This document shows, piece by piece, positions 1 through 9,895 of a stretch of DNA of 64,000 bases (the stretch's first letter is position 1; every line of letters starts with the position of its first letter). A model generated the notes under the pieces. That model was not told the DNA's origin. It did no database searches and worked only from the letters and a program-made list of their open reading frames with translations. Made by a program: the position numbers and the translations under genes. Source of the DNA: Bacillus piscicola (GTDB taxonomy: Bacteria; Bacillota; Bacilli; Bacillales; Marinococcaceae); contig NZ_JAJJJF010000003.1 in the NCBI RefSeq assembly GCF_022458745.1, forward strand, positions 1 to 64,000, read 5' to 3'.

Positions 1-204
1 AATCTTGCCGATTATCGGGTATTAGCCCCGGTTTCCCGGAGTTATCCCCGTCTCTAAGGCAGGTTGCCCACGTGTTACTCACCCGTCCGCCGCTCGTTCC
101 ACAGGCATCACCCCGAAGGGATCTGCCTGCTTCCCGCGCTCGACTTGCATGTATTAGGCACGCCGCCAGCGTTCGTCCTGAGCCAGGATCAAACTCTCCA
201 TGAA
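1..204 (-). rRNA. 16S ribosomal RNA, 5' end only (partial)
   Basis: The reverse complement holds the universal 16S 5' sequence with the 27F primer site (AGAGTTTGATCCTGGCTCAG, about 195-176), followed by helices typical of Bacillaceae. The gene runs off the left edge, so only about 200 of some 1550 bases are present. The mature 5' end is placed near 204 by comparison with the B. subtilis 16S start. Two tandem promoters and a boxA-like leader lie just upstream. Confidence 0.97.
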
Positions 205-315
205 AGTTTGTGCTGCACTGTGTGCAAAATTCAGATCCGTCACTCACGTGACATACCGAATTCCTAACTCTAATTTGTTTCTATTAAAAGAAATTAACAG
301 ACGCTTGACTTTCAT

Positions 316-334
316 TCAATTTTCAAAGGACAAC
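316..334 (-). promoter_or_regulatory. boxA-like rRNA leader antitermination site
   Basis: Read on the minus strand, the leader contains TGTCCTTTGAAAATTG. This closely matches the Bacillus rrn leader motif TGCTCTTTGAAAACTG, which recruits Nus factors for rRNA antitermination. It lies between promoter P2 and the 16S gene, as expected. The call is by motif similarity only. Confidence 0.6.
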
Positions 335-360
335 CCGTCGCTTGTTTTGGCGACTTTTAC

Positions 361-389
361 ATTATATCGACTTCCGTCGAATAAGTCAA
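361..389 (-). promoter_or_regulatory. rrn promoter P2 (SigA consensus)
   Basis: On the minus strand there is TTGACT (389-384), a 17-base spacer and a perfect TATAAT (366-361). This is a near-consensus SigA promoter about 150 bases before the 16S gene, the usual place for the proximal rrn promoter. Confidence 0.9.
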
Positions 390-459
390 TACTTTTTTAA
401 AAATTATTTTCAAGTGTGTTTTTGCTTCGCTTGCCGCCGCGTTAACAGCGACAATGAAT

Positions 460-488
460 AATATATCACCAACAGAAATAAGAGTCAA
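460..488 (-). promoter_or_regulatory. rrn promoter P1 (SigA)
   Basis: On the minus strand there is TTGACT (488-483), a 17-base spacer and TATATT (465-460). It lies 99 bases upstream of P2. Tandem P1/P2 spacing of this kind is typical of Bacillus rRNA operons. Confidence 0.85.
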
Positions 489-499
489 CACTTATTAAT

Positions 500-940
500 A
501 AAATAATTTATATAGACAAGTATCTTCTATATATTATATACCATAATACTATTTGGATGGGGCAATACTTAACTAAACTTAACTCATTTAATATGTATGT
601 CTAAACTCACGAGTGAAATGAGCATCAAACAGCGATCCCAGCGTGCGTCGGGTCAGATACGGAACTTCTGAATAAAAATGTGTACGTTCTGCGCGTGAGT
701 TATTCGGCGCAAAATTAGTAAAGAAGCAAAAGTGAGAACGAGCGTAAATGAAGTTTCGAATTGATGTCACACTCGTGTCCCGTTTGTAAATGAGCCTGTC
801 CGCCTATAGCGCTTGGAAGTGGTTGCAAATGATTTACAAAAATAGGCTAAAGTATAGATCTAGCGTTCATAACTATGTTGGGCGCATTCATTTAATATGG
901 ACAAGTATGATTTCAGCCGCTGCTATGCTATAATATTTTT
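500..940. other. Long intergenic region upstream of the rrn promoters
   Basis: About 440 bases between rrn P1 and the ygzB-like gene hold no convincing coding frame. A 60-codon open frame on the minus strand (770-588) lacks a ribosome binding site and resembles no family I know. A 9-base inverted repeat (TTTGTAAAT at 783-791, ATTTACAAA at 832-840) is visible but of unknown meaning. A TATAAT at about 928-933 may be the -10 of the ygzB-like gene. Confidence 0.5.
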
Positions 941-955
941 CCAGGAGGTTATAGT

Positions 956-1312
956 ATGGCAGCTAAAGCATCTAGTAAAATAAATCGTATCAGAACATTC
1001 GCTTTATCTCTTGTATTCATTGGTATCTTCATTATGTATATTGGCATCTTTTTTAAATCTTCACCTATTATAATGACCATATCCATGTTACTTGGTTTTA
1101 TTTTTGTGATAGCAAGCAGTGTTGTTTATTTTTGGATCGGCATGGTTTCTACGAACACAGTACAGGTAGAATGCCCCACCTGCAAAAAAGTCACAAAAAT
1201 TCTTGGCCGGGTAGACGTTTGTATGTACTGCAACGAACCACTCACTCTTGACCCGAAACTTGAAGGTAAAGAACTTGACCCCAAATACAATCGAAAAAAC
1301 TTTAATCATTAA
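956..1312 (+). CDS. ygzB: YgzB-family membrane protein with zinc ribbon (DUF2614)
   Basis: A 118-residue protein with two predicted transmembrane helices (about residues 13-33 and 38-62). These are followed by a zinc ribbon of two pairs, CPTC (about 74-77) and CMYC (about 90-93), and a charged tail. This matches the YgzB family, found next to perR in Bacillus; no biochemical function is known to me. The start is fixed by an AGGAGG box at about 942-947. It converges on perR with a shared terminator between them. Function remains unknown. Confidence 0.85.
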   Translation: MAAKASSKINRIRTFALSLVFIGIFIMYIGIFFKSSPIIMTISMLLGFIFVIASSVVYFWIGMVSTNTVQVECPTCKKVTKILGRVDVCMYCNEPLTLDPKLEGKELDPKYNRKNFNH

Positions 1313-1325
1313 GATCAACGAAAAA

Positions 1326-1371
1326 TAAAAAGACTGTCCTACCGCATCAGAACCGGGACAGTCTTTTTTTA
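1326..1371. terminator. Bidirectional terminator between ygzB and perR
   Basis: The stem AAAAGACTGTCC (1327-1338) pairs with GGACAGTCTTTT (from 1356), with A and T tracts on the two sides. It can therefore end both convergent transcripts. Confidence 0.9.
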
Positions 1372-1403
1372 AATTTCTCACCCAAAAACGTTAAGCCGTA
1401 TTT

Positions 1404-1847
1404 TTAGTGTGGCATAGAACCATTGCACTCGGGACACGTACCGTATACTTCCATTCGGTGGCTGTTCACTTGAAAACCTGTAACATGCTTTGCTAAAGCT
1501 TCTACTTCATTTAACCCCGGGTAATGAAAATCCACGATTTTACCACATTCAGAACATATCACGTGATAATGATCTGTAGTTACACAATCAAATCGGCTCG
1601 ATGCGTCTCCATAGGTAAGCTCTTTTACAATGCCAACCTCCTTGAACACACGAAGGTTATTATAAACCGTCGCAACGCTCATATTAGGGAATTTACCTTC
1701 TAAGGCCTTATATATTTCGTCTGCCGTCGGATGACTCATTGAATTATACAAGTATTCCAATATGGCATGACGTTGCGGAGTCATGCGAACCTTCGTGCTT
1801 TTCAAAGCATCAATTGCTTCCTGAAGTCGTTCGTTCGCCATCGTCAT
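1404..1847 (-). CDS. perR: Peroxide-responsive transcriptional repressor PerR (Fur family)
   Basis: PerR is a metal-dependent repressor that senses H2O2 through iron-catalysed oxidation of its histidine ligands. The 147-residue product has the N-terminal winged helix ([11 protein letters not shown], then [12 protein letters not shown]), the sensor segment DHYHVIC, and two CxxC structural zinc sites (CSEC, CPEC). Length and sequence fit B. subtilis PerR (145 aa). The open frame extends 27 codons further upstream. The ATG at 1847 follows AGGAGAGGGG by a short gap and gives the family N-terminus, while the ATG at 1841 is an alternative. A Per box lies just upstream, so autoregulation is likely. 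Confidence 0.96.
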   Translation of the reverse strand: MTMANERLQEAIDALKSTKVRMTPQRHAILEYLYNSMSHPTADEIYKALEGKFPNMSVATVYNNLRVFKEVGIVKELTYGDASSRFDCVTTDHYHVICSECGKIVDFHYPGLNEVEALAKHVTGFQVNSHRMEVYGTCPECNGSMPH

Positions 1848-1878
1848 GCACCCCTCTCCTAGTAAAACAATTATTACA

Positions 1879-1893
1879 TTGTAATTCTTACAA
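1879..1893 (-). promoter_or_regulatory. Per box operator upstream of perR
   Basis: TTGTAATTCTTACAA is a 7-1-7 inverted repeat with one mismatch. It fits the Per box consensus TTATAATnATTATAA in spacing and in most positions. It lies 32 bases upstream of the chosen perR start, within the probable promoter, which suggests negative autoregulation. Confidence 0.75.
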
Positions 1894-1940
1894 TTAATTT
1901 TACTGGTAGTTACAAGGGTTGTCAACAAAAGTCACTGCCC

Positions 1941-2240
1941 TTATTTTGTCAGTTCGGAAAGGTATAGTGCTTCATGCATGTTTAAAACAAAAGCAGTGTA
2001 GCGGTTTGTTGTCTCAGCCCGTTTTCCTTTAACCTGTTCATAGGATATGCATGTTTCCTTCAAATCTTTCTTCAACTGGTCAATTTGCTCATCTTCAATT
2101 CCAAATAAAAATGTTGTATTTCCTCTTTTTAAAAACCCTCCGCTGCTTGATAATTCTGTCATTCGATATCCCTTGCTTTCCATCCGACTTTCTAATTCCG
2201 CTGTGTAAAAATTGTTTACGATACAGACCATTAACTTCAT
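1941..2240 (-). CDS. DarA-like cyclic-di-AMP receptor (PII-like, DUF970 family)
   Basis: The 99-residue protein begins MKLMVCIVNNF and carries the segment SSSGGFLKRGNTTFLFGIED. It matches the family signature (GGFLR-GNTTF-IG) of DarA/YaaQ c-di-AMP-binding PII-like proteins. It is a little shorter than DarA (about 109 aa). It lies between bcp and perR on the same strand, not in the recR-linked locus where darA normally sits, so it is probably a second family member. In salt-adapted Firmicutes c-di-AMP controls potassium and osmolyte uptake, so an osmotic role is plausible but inferred. The start follows a GGGAGG box. Confidence 0.8.
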   Translation of the reverse strand: MKLMVCIVNNFYTAELESRMESKGYRMTELSSSGGFLKRGNTTFLFGIEDEQIDQLKKDLKETCISYEQVKGKRAETTNRYTAFVLNMHEALYLSELTK

Positions 2241-2333
2241 TTTTACTATCCTCCCACTTCCCTTTTACTATCTCTCACCCTTATTAGATACGAGAAAAAT
2301 CTCAGAACAGCTGATTCATTATTTGATTCTCGC

Positions 2334-2810
2334 CTATTTTGTTATGATACACTCTTGTATATAATCACTGACTTCTCTTACGTGATTTGGTACTTTTACA
2401 TTGCGCCACTCTTTTACAATCGTTCCATCCTTATCAATGATAAAAGTAGAGCGAACGATCCCCATGTATTCCTTACCAAAATTCTTCTTCAACTGCCATA
2501 CACCATAAGCCTTGGCAACTTGTTTTTCTTCGTCAGCCAAAAGTAAAAAAGGAATGTCATGCTTCTCAATAAATTTCAGATGTTTTTCAATAGGATCGGG
2601 GCTGATACCTAATACTACTGTATTATTTTTCTCGAAGTTTTGGCTGTAGTCTCGAAAATCGCAAGCTTCTATTGTACACCCTGGCGTCATGTCTTTTGGG
2701 TAAAAATAAAGAACTACATTTTTTCCTTTATAATCCGACAGACTGATTTTCTCTCCATTGCTTGCCGGTAATGTGAAGTCTGGAGCTGTTTCTCCCTGAT
2801 TTGCTGTCAT
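2334..2810 (-). CDS. bcp: Thioredoxin-dependent peroxiredoxin Bcp (YgaF)
   Basis: An atypical 2-Cys peroxiredoxin that reduces H2O2 and alkyl hydroperoxides with thioredoxin. The 158-residue sequence has the AhpC/TSA fold with the motif PKDMTPGCTIEAC, placing the peroxidatic cysteine at 45 and the resolving cysteine at 50, as in BCP/PrxQ proteins. Length is normal. It is upstream of the DarA-like gene and perR on the same strand, a location shared with B. subtilis ygaF, and fits peroxide defence. Confidence 0.95.
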   Translation of the reverse strand: MTANQGETAPDFTLPASNGEKISLSDYKGKNVVLYFYPKDMTPGCTIEACDFRDYSQNFEKNNTVVLGISPDPIEKHLKFIEKHDIPFLLLADEEKQVAKAYGVWQLKKNFGKEYMGIVRSTFIIDKDGTIVKEWRNVKVPNHVREVSDYIQECIITK

Positions 2811-2955
2811 AATAATCGTCCTCTCTATAAGACTTTAATCTATTGTTAGGGTACCTTTTTTCGTGAGTTTCAACAAACATCATGTTATTTAGCAACGGAT
2901 GAAACGTACGTGATACAATAAACATTGGTGATTTTTTTGAAATGGAGGATGTCTT

Positions 2956-4254
2956 ATGAAAACAACTCAATCTGAATACTTACATAAAGAAGCTTGCGAG
3001 CATATTGTAGGAGGTGTCAACAGCCCTTCACGCTCTTATAAAGGTGTGGGCGGCGGCATACCTGTATTTATGGAGAAAGGAGAAGGAGCCTACTTTTATG
3101 ATGTAGATGGAAATCGTTATATCGATTATCTTGGTGCATACGGTCCTATCATCACAGGACACGCTCATCCTCATATCACTGCTGCGATTAAAAAGGCTGC
3201 AGAAAACGGGACTCTCTACGGAACACCAACAAAATTGGAAAACAAATTTGCGATGATGTTGAAAGATGCCGTTCCTTCACTAGAAAAAGTTCGATTTGTT
3301 AATTCAGGTACAGAAGCCGTTATGACAACCATTCGTGTAGCCAGAGCTTTTACCGGCCGCAACAAAATTATTAAATTTGCCGGCTGTTACCACGGCCATT
3401 CCGACCTCGTCCTCGTGGCGGCGGGCTCCGGTCCATCCACGCTAGGGTCACCTGATTCTGCCGGCGTTACCAAGAACATTGCGGAAGAGGTTATAACTGT
3501 TCCCTTTAATGATGCGGAGGCTTTTGAAAGGGCAATAGACAAATGGGGGGATGAGGTAGCTGCCGTACTAGTTGAGCCTATTGTCGGGAACTTTGGGATT
3601 GTTGAACCACAACCTGGATTCCTTGAAAAAGTGCATTCCCTTACTCACAATAAAGGCGCTTTGATCATTTATGATGAAGTAATAACCGCTTTTCGCTTCA
3701 CGTATGGTAGTGCCCAACACTTGCTTGGGTTGACACCAGACATGACAGCAATGGGTAAAATCATCGGAGGCGGCCTTCCTATCGGGGCTTACGGAGGGCG
3801 TGCCGAAATCATGGAAAGTGTCGCCCCCCTCGGTCCAGCTTATTCAGCAGGAACGATGTCCGGAAATCCGGCATCTATTAGTGCCGGGATTGCTTGCTTA
3901 GAAGTTTTACAAGAAAAAGGCACTTATGAAAAACTAGATAATCTCGGTCAACAACTCGAAGATGGTTTACTAGAGTTAATTAATAATTATAGGATTCCCG
4001 CAACGGTGAATCGCTTAAAAGGTGCACTAACTTTGTTTTTTACGGAAAGAAAAGTTACAAACTATGAAGAAGCACAGGAGAGTGATGGTGAGTTATTTGC
4101 AACATTCTTCAAGAAAATGCTTCACAGAAAAATAAACCTTGCCCCTTCTAAATACGAAGCCTGGTTTATTACAACGGCCCACCAAGAGTCTGATATTGTT
4201 GACACTTTAACAGCCGCTGAACAATCGTTTAAAGAAATCCAAAAAGAGATATGA
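2956..4254 (+). CDS. hemL: Glutamate-1-semialdehyde 2,1-aminomutase
   Basis: A PLP enzyme converting glutamate-1-semialdehyde to 5-aminolevulinate in the C5 heme pathway. The 432 residues are full length. Features include GGVNSP near the N-terminus, the PLP-phosphate region NSGTEAVMT, and the Schiff-base lysine in [10 protein letters not shown] (Lys268). Its position divergent from bcp matches the B. subtilis paralogue GsaB (YgaE/YgaF neighbourhood), so a main-operon hemL may also exist elsewhere. The start has a GGAGGATG box. Confidence 0.95.
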   Translation: MKTTQSEYLHKEACEHIVGGVNSPSRSYKGVGGGIPVFMEKGEGAYFYDVDGNRYIDYLGAYGPIITGHAHPHITAAIKKAAENGTLYGTPTKLENKFAMMLKDAVPSLEKVRFVNSGTEAVMTTIRVARAFTGRNKIIKFAGCYHGHSDLVLVAAGSGPSTLGSPDSAGVTKNIAEEVITVPFNDAEAFERAIDKWGDEVAAVLVEPIVGNFGIVEPQPGFLEKVHSLTHNKGALIIYDEVITAFRFTYGSAQHLLGLTPDMTAMGKIIGGGLPIGAYGGRAEIMESVAPLGPAYSAGTMSGNPASISAGIACLEVLQEKGTYEKLDNLGQQLEDGLLELINNYRIPATVNRLKGALTLFFTERKVTNYEEAQESDGELFATFFKKMLHRKINLAPSKYEAWFITTAHQESDIVDTLTAAEQSFKEIQKEI

Positions 4255-4340
4255 TATAGGTGGGCGTTTAAGAAATAATGAATTGTCTTTAAATACCCTG
4301 TCGGCAATACCGATTGGAAAGAAAGGATTCGTCGCTTCCT

Positions 4341-5429
4341 ATGAAATTAGGGGCTAGAATTTTAAAAACAGGATTAGCGATTGTGCTAGCAATGTATATC
4401 GCTTCTTGGACAGGTATTCAGCCGTCTTTTTATGCAGCCATTGCAGCGACATTTGCCATTCAGCCATCTATATTTAAATCTTTCCAGACTATCCTGGAAC
4501 AAGCACAAGCCAATGTAATCGGAGCAGCGATCGCGATTTTGTTTGCAGTTACTTTTGGGCACGAGCCGTTTGTTATCGGCACAGCAGTCATGTTTGCGAT
4601 TGCAGTTATTTTGAAATTAAAGCTTGAACAATCAGCCATTTCACTTGCTCTTGTCACGATCATCATTATTATGGGCAATCCACAGGACGGTTTCTTTCTA
4701 TATGCTTTTGAAAGATTTTCACTAATTATGCTCGGAGTACTTGCTGCTTTCGTTGTCAACTTAGTTTTTCTTCCGCCAAAACATGAAACGAGATTATATT
4801 TCAAAACTGCCGGCTTGACGGAAGATGTCATTCGCTGGATACGCCTGCTCACAAGACATGAAGTGAATCAACAGTCCCTCAAACAAGAGATTCCGCTATT
4901 AAATGAAGCCCTAATTAAATTAGATAACTATTACCTTCTATATAAAGAGGAAAGAAATTATTTCCGACGAACGAAACTTGCAAAGGCTCGGAAGACCGTC
5001 TTATTTAAACAGATGATTCTAGTTCTGCGTAAAGCCTTTTTGATTTTAAAAACGTTGGATCGCTATGAAAATGAACTGCAGCTTATGCCAGACCAAATAC
5101 AGAAACTAATACAACAGCAACTTCATCATTTAACTGATTACCACGATCGGATTTTACTTCGGTATATCGGCAAAGTAAATATCCAATTAACAGAGGATAT
5201 GGCTGAAGAGGTCGATGAAGGGAGAGAGTCACTAACCGATTTATTTATGGATTTATACGACAACTATGAAATCAGTCGTGAGCAATGGTTACGTGTTCTT
5301 CCCATCATTTCCCACATCATTGAGTATAATGAACAGCTTGAGCACTTGGACTTGCTCGTGGAAAGCTTCTTTCGTTACCACAAAGATGATAATACCGTTG
5401 AGATTGAACCGGAAGCAAGAAACGAGTAG
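4341..5429 (+). CDS. ygaE: FUSC / aromatic acid exporter family membrane protein (YgaE-like)
   Basis: The 362-residue product opens MKLGARILKTGLAI and has about five to six N-terminal transmembrane helices (to residue 145). A long cytoplasmic helical region rich in charged residues follows. This is the architecture of the aromatic acid exporter / DUF939 family. Substrates are not known. An upstream TTG at 4314 is in frame but has no ribosome binding site. AAGGA at about 4323 precedes the ATG at 4341, though with a rather long gap. It follows hemL by 86 bases and ends at a strong terminator. Confidence 0.85.
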   Translation: MKLGARILKTGLAIVLAMYIASWTGIQPSFYAAIAATFAIQPSIFKSFQTILEQAQANVIGAAIAILFAVTFGHEPFVIGTAVMFAIAVILKLKLEQSAISLALVTIIIIMGNPQDGFFLYAFERFSLIMLGVLAAFVVNLVFLPPKHETRLYFKTAGLTEDVIRWIRLLTRHEVNQQSLKQEIPLLNEALIKLDNYYLLYKEERNYFRRTKLAKARKTVLFKQMILVLRKAFLILKTLDRYENELQLMPDQIQKLIQQQLHHLTDYHDRILLRYIGKVNIQLTEDMAEEVDEGRESLTDLFMDLYDNYEISREQWLRVLPIISHIIEYNEQLEHLDLLVESFFRYHKDDNTVEIEPEARNE

Positions 5430-5465
5430 AGGCGTTCCCCCGTAATCGGGAACGCCTCTTTCTTT
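5428..5465. terminator. Terminator between ygaE and ygaD
   Basis: The perfect stem AGAGGCGTTCCC (5428-5439) / GGGAACGCCTCT is followed by a T-rich run on the plus strand. It sits in the 43-base gap between convergent genes and may serve both. Confidence 0.9.
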
Positions 5466-5472
5466 ACATCCA

Positions 5473-7215
5473 TTATACATATTGAACCTCAAACAGTTTC
5501 TTATAAGGTCCTTCCTTATTCATTAGTTCGTGATGGTTTCCTACTTCCGCGATCCTTCCATTTTCCACAACTACGATTCTATCCGCATGCGTGATGGTAG
5601 AAAGGCGATGAGCGACGATGAAAGTTGTTCTGTCCTCCGCTAATAGTTCCATCGCTTCCTGAATAAGATGCTCACTTTCTAAGTCGAGCGCTGACGTAGC
5701 TTCATCAAAAATCAGGATTGGAGGATTTTTAAGGAATACTCGCGCGATTGCAATCCGTTGCTTTTGTCCGCCGGATAGTTTTACCCCTCTCTCACCTACC
5801 GGAGTGTCGTACCCTTGGGGAAGTTCTTGTATAAAATGATCGGCATTGGCTGCTTTTGCCGCCTTCCTCACTTCCTCATCAGAAGCATATGGATTTCCCA
5901 TTAATATGTTCATTTTAACGGAATCACTAAATAGTACATTGTCTTGCAGAACCATACCAATTTTATCCCGCAACGACCGCACTTGATATTCTTTAACATC
6001 CTTTCCGTCTAACTTTAAAACGCCAGAGGTCACATCGTAAAAGCGCGGAATAAGACTAACAAGTGTACTCTTCCCCCCGCCACTCATTCCTACAAGTGCA
6101 ATCGTCTCTCCTGGCTTTACGGCTAAATCAATTCCTGCAAGAACTTCCGTACTATCTTCTTCATAAGAGAAACTAACGTTTTCAAAGTCAATGGCTCCTG
6201 ATGTATGTTCGAGCTGTAACGCATTCTCTTTATCCTGAATGTCATATTTCTCATCAGCAAACTCAAAAACACGATCCATAGAGGCAATAGACTGCGTTAA
6301 AGTGGTCGAGGAATTGACCAACCTTCTAAGCGGGTTATACAAACGCTCCATGTAGGAAACAAATGCCACCATGGCCCCAATTTCCAGACCGGATGTTAAT
6401 ACAAAATAACCAGCTGTCAAGATAACGATCAACGGTGCAATATCTGTAATCGTATTAACAACGGCAAATGTTTTAGCATTCCACTTTGAATGGTCAATCG
6501 CTCTATCTAGAAAATGATGATTCCGTTTATCAAATTGCTGCTGTTCATAATCCTCCAAAGCAAAACTTCGGATCACGTTCATTCCTTGTACTCGTTCATG
6601 CAGATGACCTTGTACCTCAGCAAGTGCTTGAGACCGTACCGCAGTGAGGTGGCGAAGTCTGGAATAAAAATATTTAATAGAAAAGATGTATAAAGGAAAC
6701 AGCGTTAACGCCACCACTGTGAGCCAGACATTCATACTTAACATGATACCAATAGCTATTAATATCGTTATCATGTCAAGCCATATATTCATTAAACCTG
6801 TAATGACAAAACTTTTTGTTTGTTCTACGTCATTTATTACCCGCGAGATGATTTCTCCCGCTTTCCGGTTCGAATAAAAACGCAGACTTAATTTCTGAAT
6901 ATGCGCAAACAAATTGTCACGAATATCGTACAGGATTTTGCTGGCGGTCCATTGAGCATAATACTGACGGTAATACTCTATTGGTGGTCGTAGAACGAGA
7001 AACAGAACAATAGCTCCTCCAACAATCCACAGCAAAGTATTTATTTTCTCTTGTTCTCCCATTCCCTCTGCCAAAATAATATCGTCAATGACATGAGCGA
7101 GAATTAAAGGGGTTAAAAGCGGAATACCGAACTTCAAAATACCGATACCAATCGTAAAAAATATTATCTTTTTATAAGGACTGACGAATTGGAGATACCT
7201 TTTAATACTTTCCAT
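5473..7215 (-). CDS. ygaD: ABC transporter, fused permease/ATPase (YgaD, multidrug exporter type)
   Basis: A 580-residue half-transporter with six N-terminal transmembrane helices (about 1-310) and a C-terminal nucleotide-binding domain. The ATPase carries Walker [10 protein letters not shown], signature LSGGQKQR, Walker [13 protein letters not shown] and the H-loop AHRLST. It is of the MsbA/LmrA lipid and drug exporter type and should work as a homodimer. Substrate is unknown. It occupies the ygaD position of the conserved block, and GAGGTG precedes the ATG. Confidence 0.93.
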   Translation of the reverse strand: MESIKRYLQFVSPYKKIIFFTIGIGILKFGIPLLTPLILAHVIDDIILAEGMGEQEKINTLLWIVGGAIVLFLVLRPPIEYYRQYYAQWTASKILYDIRDNLFAHIQKLSLRFYSNRKAGEIISRVINDVEQTKSFVITGLMNIWLDMITILIAIGIMLSMNVWLTVVALTLFPLYIFSIKYFYSRLRHLTAVRSQALAEVQGHLHERVQGMNVIRSFALEDYEQQQFDKRNHHFLDRAIDHSKWNAKTFAVVNTITDIAPLIVILTAGYFVLTSGLEIGAMVAFVSYMERLYNPLRRLVNSSTTLTQSIASMDRVFEFADEKYDIQDKENALQLEHTSGAIDFENVSFSYEEDSTEVLAGIDLAVKPGETIALVGMSGGGKSTLVSLIPRFYDVTSGVLKLDGKDVKEYQVRSLRDKIGMVLQDNVLFSDSVKMNILMGNPYASDEEVRKAAKAANADHFIQELPQGYDTPVGERGVKLSGGQKQRIAIARVFLKNPPILIFDEATSALDLESEHLIQEAMELLAEDRTTFIVAHRLSTITHADRIVVVENGRIAEVGNHHELMNKEGPYKKLFEVQYV

Positions 7216-7244
7216 CTTTCACCTCTATCGTACAAAAAACAGTG

Positions 7245-7385
7245 TTACTCGGGCCAACAGAATGTTGGTCACAAAGGCGTTGCCACAGGACGTGGTGATC
7301 TTAGCCTTTGTTCCATCGTCTCGGTCCAGGATTTTCGGACTCGTGCTGTTCCCGTTGGCGTCGCCGCCTTCCGTTACGCATTTAC
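7245..7385. repeat. Structured intergenic element (candidate dispersed repeat or small RNA)
   Basis: The gap between ygaD and ygaC is GC-richer than its surroundings and folds into successive hairpins. CCAACA (7254-7259) pairs with TGTTGG (7263-7268). ACAAAGGC (7271-7278) pairs with GCCTTTGT (7304-7311), with GCCAC/GTGGT nested inside. GGTCC (7323-7327) pairs with GGAC (7337-7340). A GGCGTCGCC turn follows near 7357. No ribosome binding site or credible ORF fits it. It resembles intergenic repeats I believe occur in several Bacillaceae genomes, but I see only one copy here. Confidence 0.5.
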
Positions 7386-7462
7386 AATTTTATACTAAAC
7401 AAAAATTCTGTATGATCGTTCGTATTTATGATAATTAATCACTTATGAAATCGATTCAGTTA

Positions 7463-7990
7463 TTAACGGAAAAACAAAAAACGTTCATACCACTTCTCAA
7501 CAAAGTACGGAGAAAAAGGCCCTTTCCGTTGAAAAATCCAACTTTGAAGTTCTTGGACGGATTCTTTGATCTTATGATCAATTTCTCTCGGATAGTTCAT
7601 TTCTTCCTTATGTTGCTCGTATTCATCTTCATCAAGCAGTTGATACGTCATATCGGGATATACTTTTATGTCAAGGTCATAATCAATATATTTTAAAGCT
7701 TCTTCATCCCAAACAAATGGTGTACCTAAATTGCAATAATAGTGAATGCCGTCTGCGCGAACCATGCCTATTACATTGAACCATTTATTTCTATTAAAAT
7801 AACAGACAGCCGGCTCTCTTGTACGCCACGCACGGCCGTCCGATTCATGAACTAATATACGATCGTTTCCACAGATAATTTCCTTTGAAGTACCTTGTAA
7901 AATCAGGGTCTCCTCCCAGACACGGTGAAGGGTCCCATTATGTTTGTAACTATGAATTTCAATCTCTCTTCCATTCTCGGGGAAATCCAT
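7463..7990 (-). CDS. ygaC: DUF402 nucleoside tri-/diphosphate phosphatase (YgaC/Ntdp family)
   Basis: The 175-residue protein closely follows B. subtilis YgaC along its whole length. It includes IHSYKHNG, the WEET segment, [20 protein letters not shown] and the acidic [22 protein letters not shown] region that binds metal and nucleotide in the S. aureus Ntdp structure. Proteins of the family hydrolyse NTPs and NDPs in vitro; the cellular role is uncertain. GGAGAAGGGC precedes the ATG. The gene is monocistronic between the structured element and a hairpin. Confidence 0.92.
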   Translation of the reverse strand: MDFPENGREIEIHSYKHNGTLHRVWEETLILQGTSKEIICGNDRILVHESDGRAWRTREPAVCYFNRNKWFNVIGMVRADGIHYYCNLGTPFVWDEEALKYIDYDLDIKVYPDMTYQLLDEDEYEQHKEEMNYPREIDHKIKESVQELQSWIFQRKGPFSPYFVEKWYERFLFFR

Positions 7991-8052
7991 GCCCTTCTCC
8001 TTCCTATCTTCCTAATCTGTCTATTGATTTATTATACAGCTTGTATTCGGTA

Positions 8053-8088
8053 AAGAAAACTGACTCACCTTATTAAGTCAGTTTCTTA
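8053..8088 (-). terminator. Hairpin with T-run on the minus strand, upstream of ygaC
   Basis: AAGAAAACTGACT (8053-8065) pairs with AGTCAGTTTCTT (8076-8087) with one bulged base. Read on the minus strand it is followed by TTTTCTTT, giving terminator form. It lies 60 bases upstream of the ygaC start, where it could act as an attenuator or insulate ygaC from read-through. Confidence 0.45.
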
Positions 8089-8169
8089 AAAGAAGGACAC
8101 GTTATGTTTATTCTATGTAGGTCGTGGGAATCTGAACTGATAAATCAAGATTTAGAGGAGGACGATTTT

Positions 8170-8331
8170 ATGCCAGGAAGAACTCCCGATCACGAATATG
8201 AAGAGCGGCATATTGACAAAAAGGAAGACAAATCTCATGTTGCCTCAACATTTATAAAATACTTGGCATATGTTATTATCTTTTTTGGATTTTTATGGTT
8301 TTTAGTGGAGTATGTATTTCCGAGGTTTTAA
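8170..8331 (+). CDS. Small tail-anchored membrane protein, unknown function
   Basis: A 53-residue protein with a charged N-terminal half (HEYEERHIDKKEDKSH) and one C-terminal transmembrane helix (about residues 29-50), ending in a short basic/aromatic tail. The ATG at 8170 follows GAGGAGGA with good spacing. An in-frame ATG at 8104 also has an AAGG box and would add 22 residues. I do not recognise a named family. It is followed immediately by a terminator, so it is a monocistronic gene. Confidence 0.75.
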   Translation: MPGRTPDHEYEERHIDKKEDKSHVASTFIKYLAYVIIFFGFLWFLVEYVFPRF

Positions 8332-8354
8332 ACATGCAGTATTCATCGAGCGTT

Positions 8355-8398
8355 AAAAAAGCTCTTTGAAAGGCGACCCCTTCCAAAGAGCTTTTTTT
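8355..8398. terminator. Bidirectional terminator
   Basis: AAAAAAGCTCTTTG (8355-8368) pairs with CAAAGAGCTTTTTTT (8384-8398). It separates the small membrane protein gene from convergent sspE. Confidence 0.92.
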
Positions 8399-8406
8399 AA
8401 TCCCGA

Positions 8407-8574
8407 TTACTGCTGTGACTTTTTTTGTTGTGCTTTTTGGTTTTGTTTTCTTACTTCTTGCGCATCAGTTTCGCTGGCAAATTCCTCAGTTCCTTGTCCT
8501 TGCTCAGCTGCCTGGTTCTGCTGACGCACTTTCTTTACATTTGTTTTTGAAGCTTCGTTTTGTCCTTTAGCCAT
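8407..8574 (-). CDS. sspE: Gamma-type small acid-soluble spore protein
   Basis: A 55-residue, glutamine-rich protein with the two gamma-SASP segments. They are TNVKKVRQQNQ followed by EFASETDAQEVRKQNQ, the second containing the FASET/FGTEF germination-protease type site. Gamma SASPs are stored in the forespore and degraded at germination to supply amino acids; they do not bind DNA. It is shorter than B. subtilis SspE (84 aa), with only one full repeat plus a partial one. The ATG at 8574 is set by GGAGGTGATG. Expression by SigG is expected but I did not identify the promoter. Confidence 0.9.
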   Translation of the reverse strand: MAKGQNEASKTNVKKVRQQNQAAEQGQGTEEFASETDAQEVRKQNQKAQQKKSQQ

Positions 8575-8647
8575 TATCATCACCTCCACATCCCTTAATC
8601 TCCCCTTGAAGAGAGAAAATATCCATGTGAAAGTAGAAAAAATTCGT

Positions 8648-9412
<765 letters not shown>

Positions 9413-9487
9413 TCAAAATAAAGTTCGTGTAAATTTGCTTCGTTGCGGGTATATGTCTTTGAAATCTAAAAAAGGAGAGATCTCATT

Positions 9488-9808
9488 ATGGAGAGAACTA
9501 CTTATTACGTACAGCTGCACCCAACGTTGACGAGAATCTCTAGTGTGAAACCTGACGATAACACAATTCAGTATACGATCAAAGCAACGCCTGCTGAGAA
9601 ATTAGAATTAGAAAAACGGCTGGATGCAGCTGAGCATGAGGATGTCACCCCTTCGCTTGTCTTAGAACGCGTGCATGATGAACCTAAAGAAGATCGTGCA
9701 AAATCAGAATTAAATGTGGAGACAAAAAAACTGTTCGAGAAAATATATGAACTCGGCACACCGGAAACAAAAAGATTTTTCCAGCAGCAAGGAATTATTT
9801 CCACCTAG
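9488..9808 (+). CDS. Unknown small protein, first of a tandem paralogue pair
   Basis: The 106-residue soluble, acidic protein begins MERTTYYVQLHP and ends with LFEKIYELGTPETKRFFQQQG. It shares this frame (YYV-LHP at the start, KIYE-GTP-TK near the end) with the gene 88 bases downstream. It resembles a Bacillaceae family I remember being labelled 'hydrolase' in databases, with nothing catalytic visible, so I assign no function. The ribosome site AAAAGGAGAGA fits the ATG. It stands on the plus strand between minus-strand fabL and an SDR gene. Confidence 0.8.
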   Translation: MERTTYYVQLHPTLTRISSVKPDDNTIQYTIKATPAEKLELEKRLDAAEHEDVTPSLVLERVHDEPKEDRAKSELNVETKKLFEKIYELGTPETKRFFQQQGIIST

Positions 9809-9838
9809 TAAGCCGTCTCTCCCGAAGAGACGGCTTAC
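9808..9838 (+). terminator. Strong hairpin between the two paralogues
   Basis: GTAAGCCGTCTCT / AGAGACGGCTTAC is a perfect 13-base stem starting at the last base of the first gene's stop codon. It lacks a clear T-run, so it may protect or partly end the first transcript. Confidence 0.6.
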
Positions 9839-9895
9839 TGTATAAAAAAGCTTCTCCTGCACACATTAACGGCATGAAGAGGAGGAGATTTTACT

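Noticed and set aside
588-770. 60-codon frame upstream of the rRNA promoters
   Set aside because: No ribosome binding site, no family resemblance and an odd composition.
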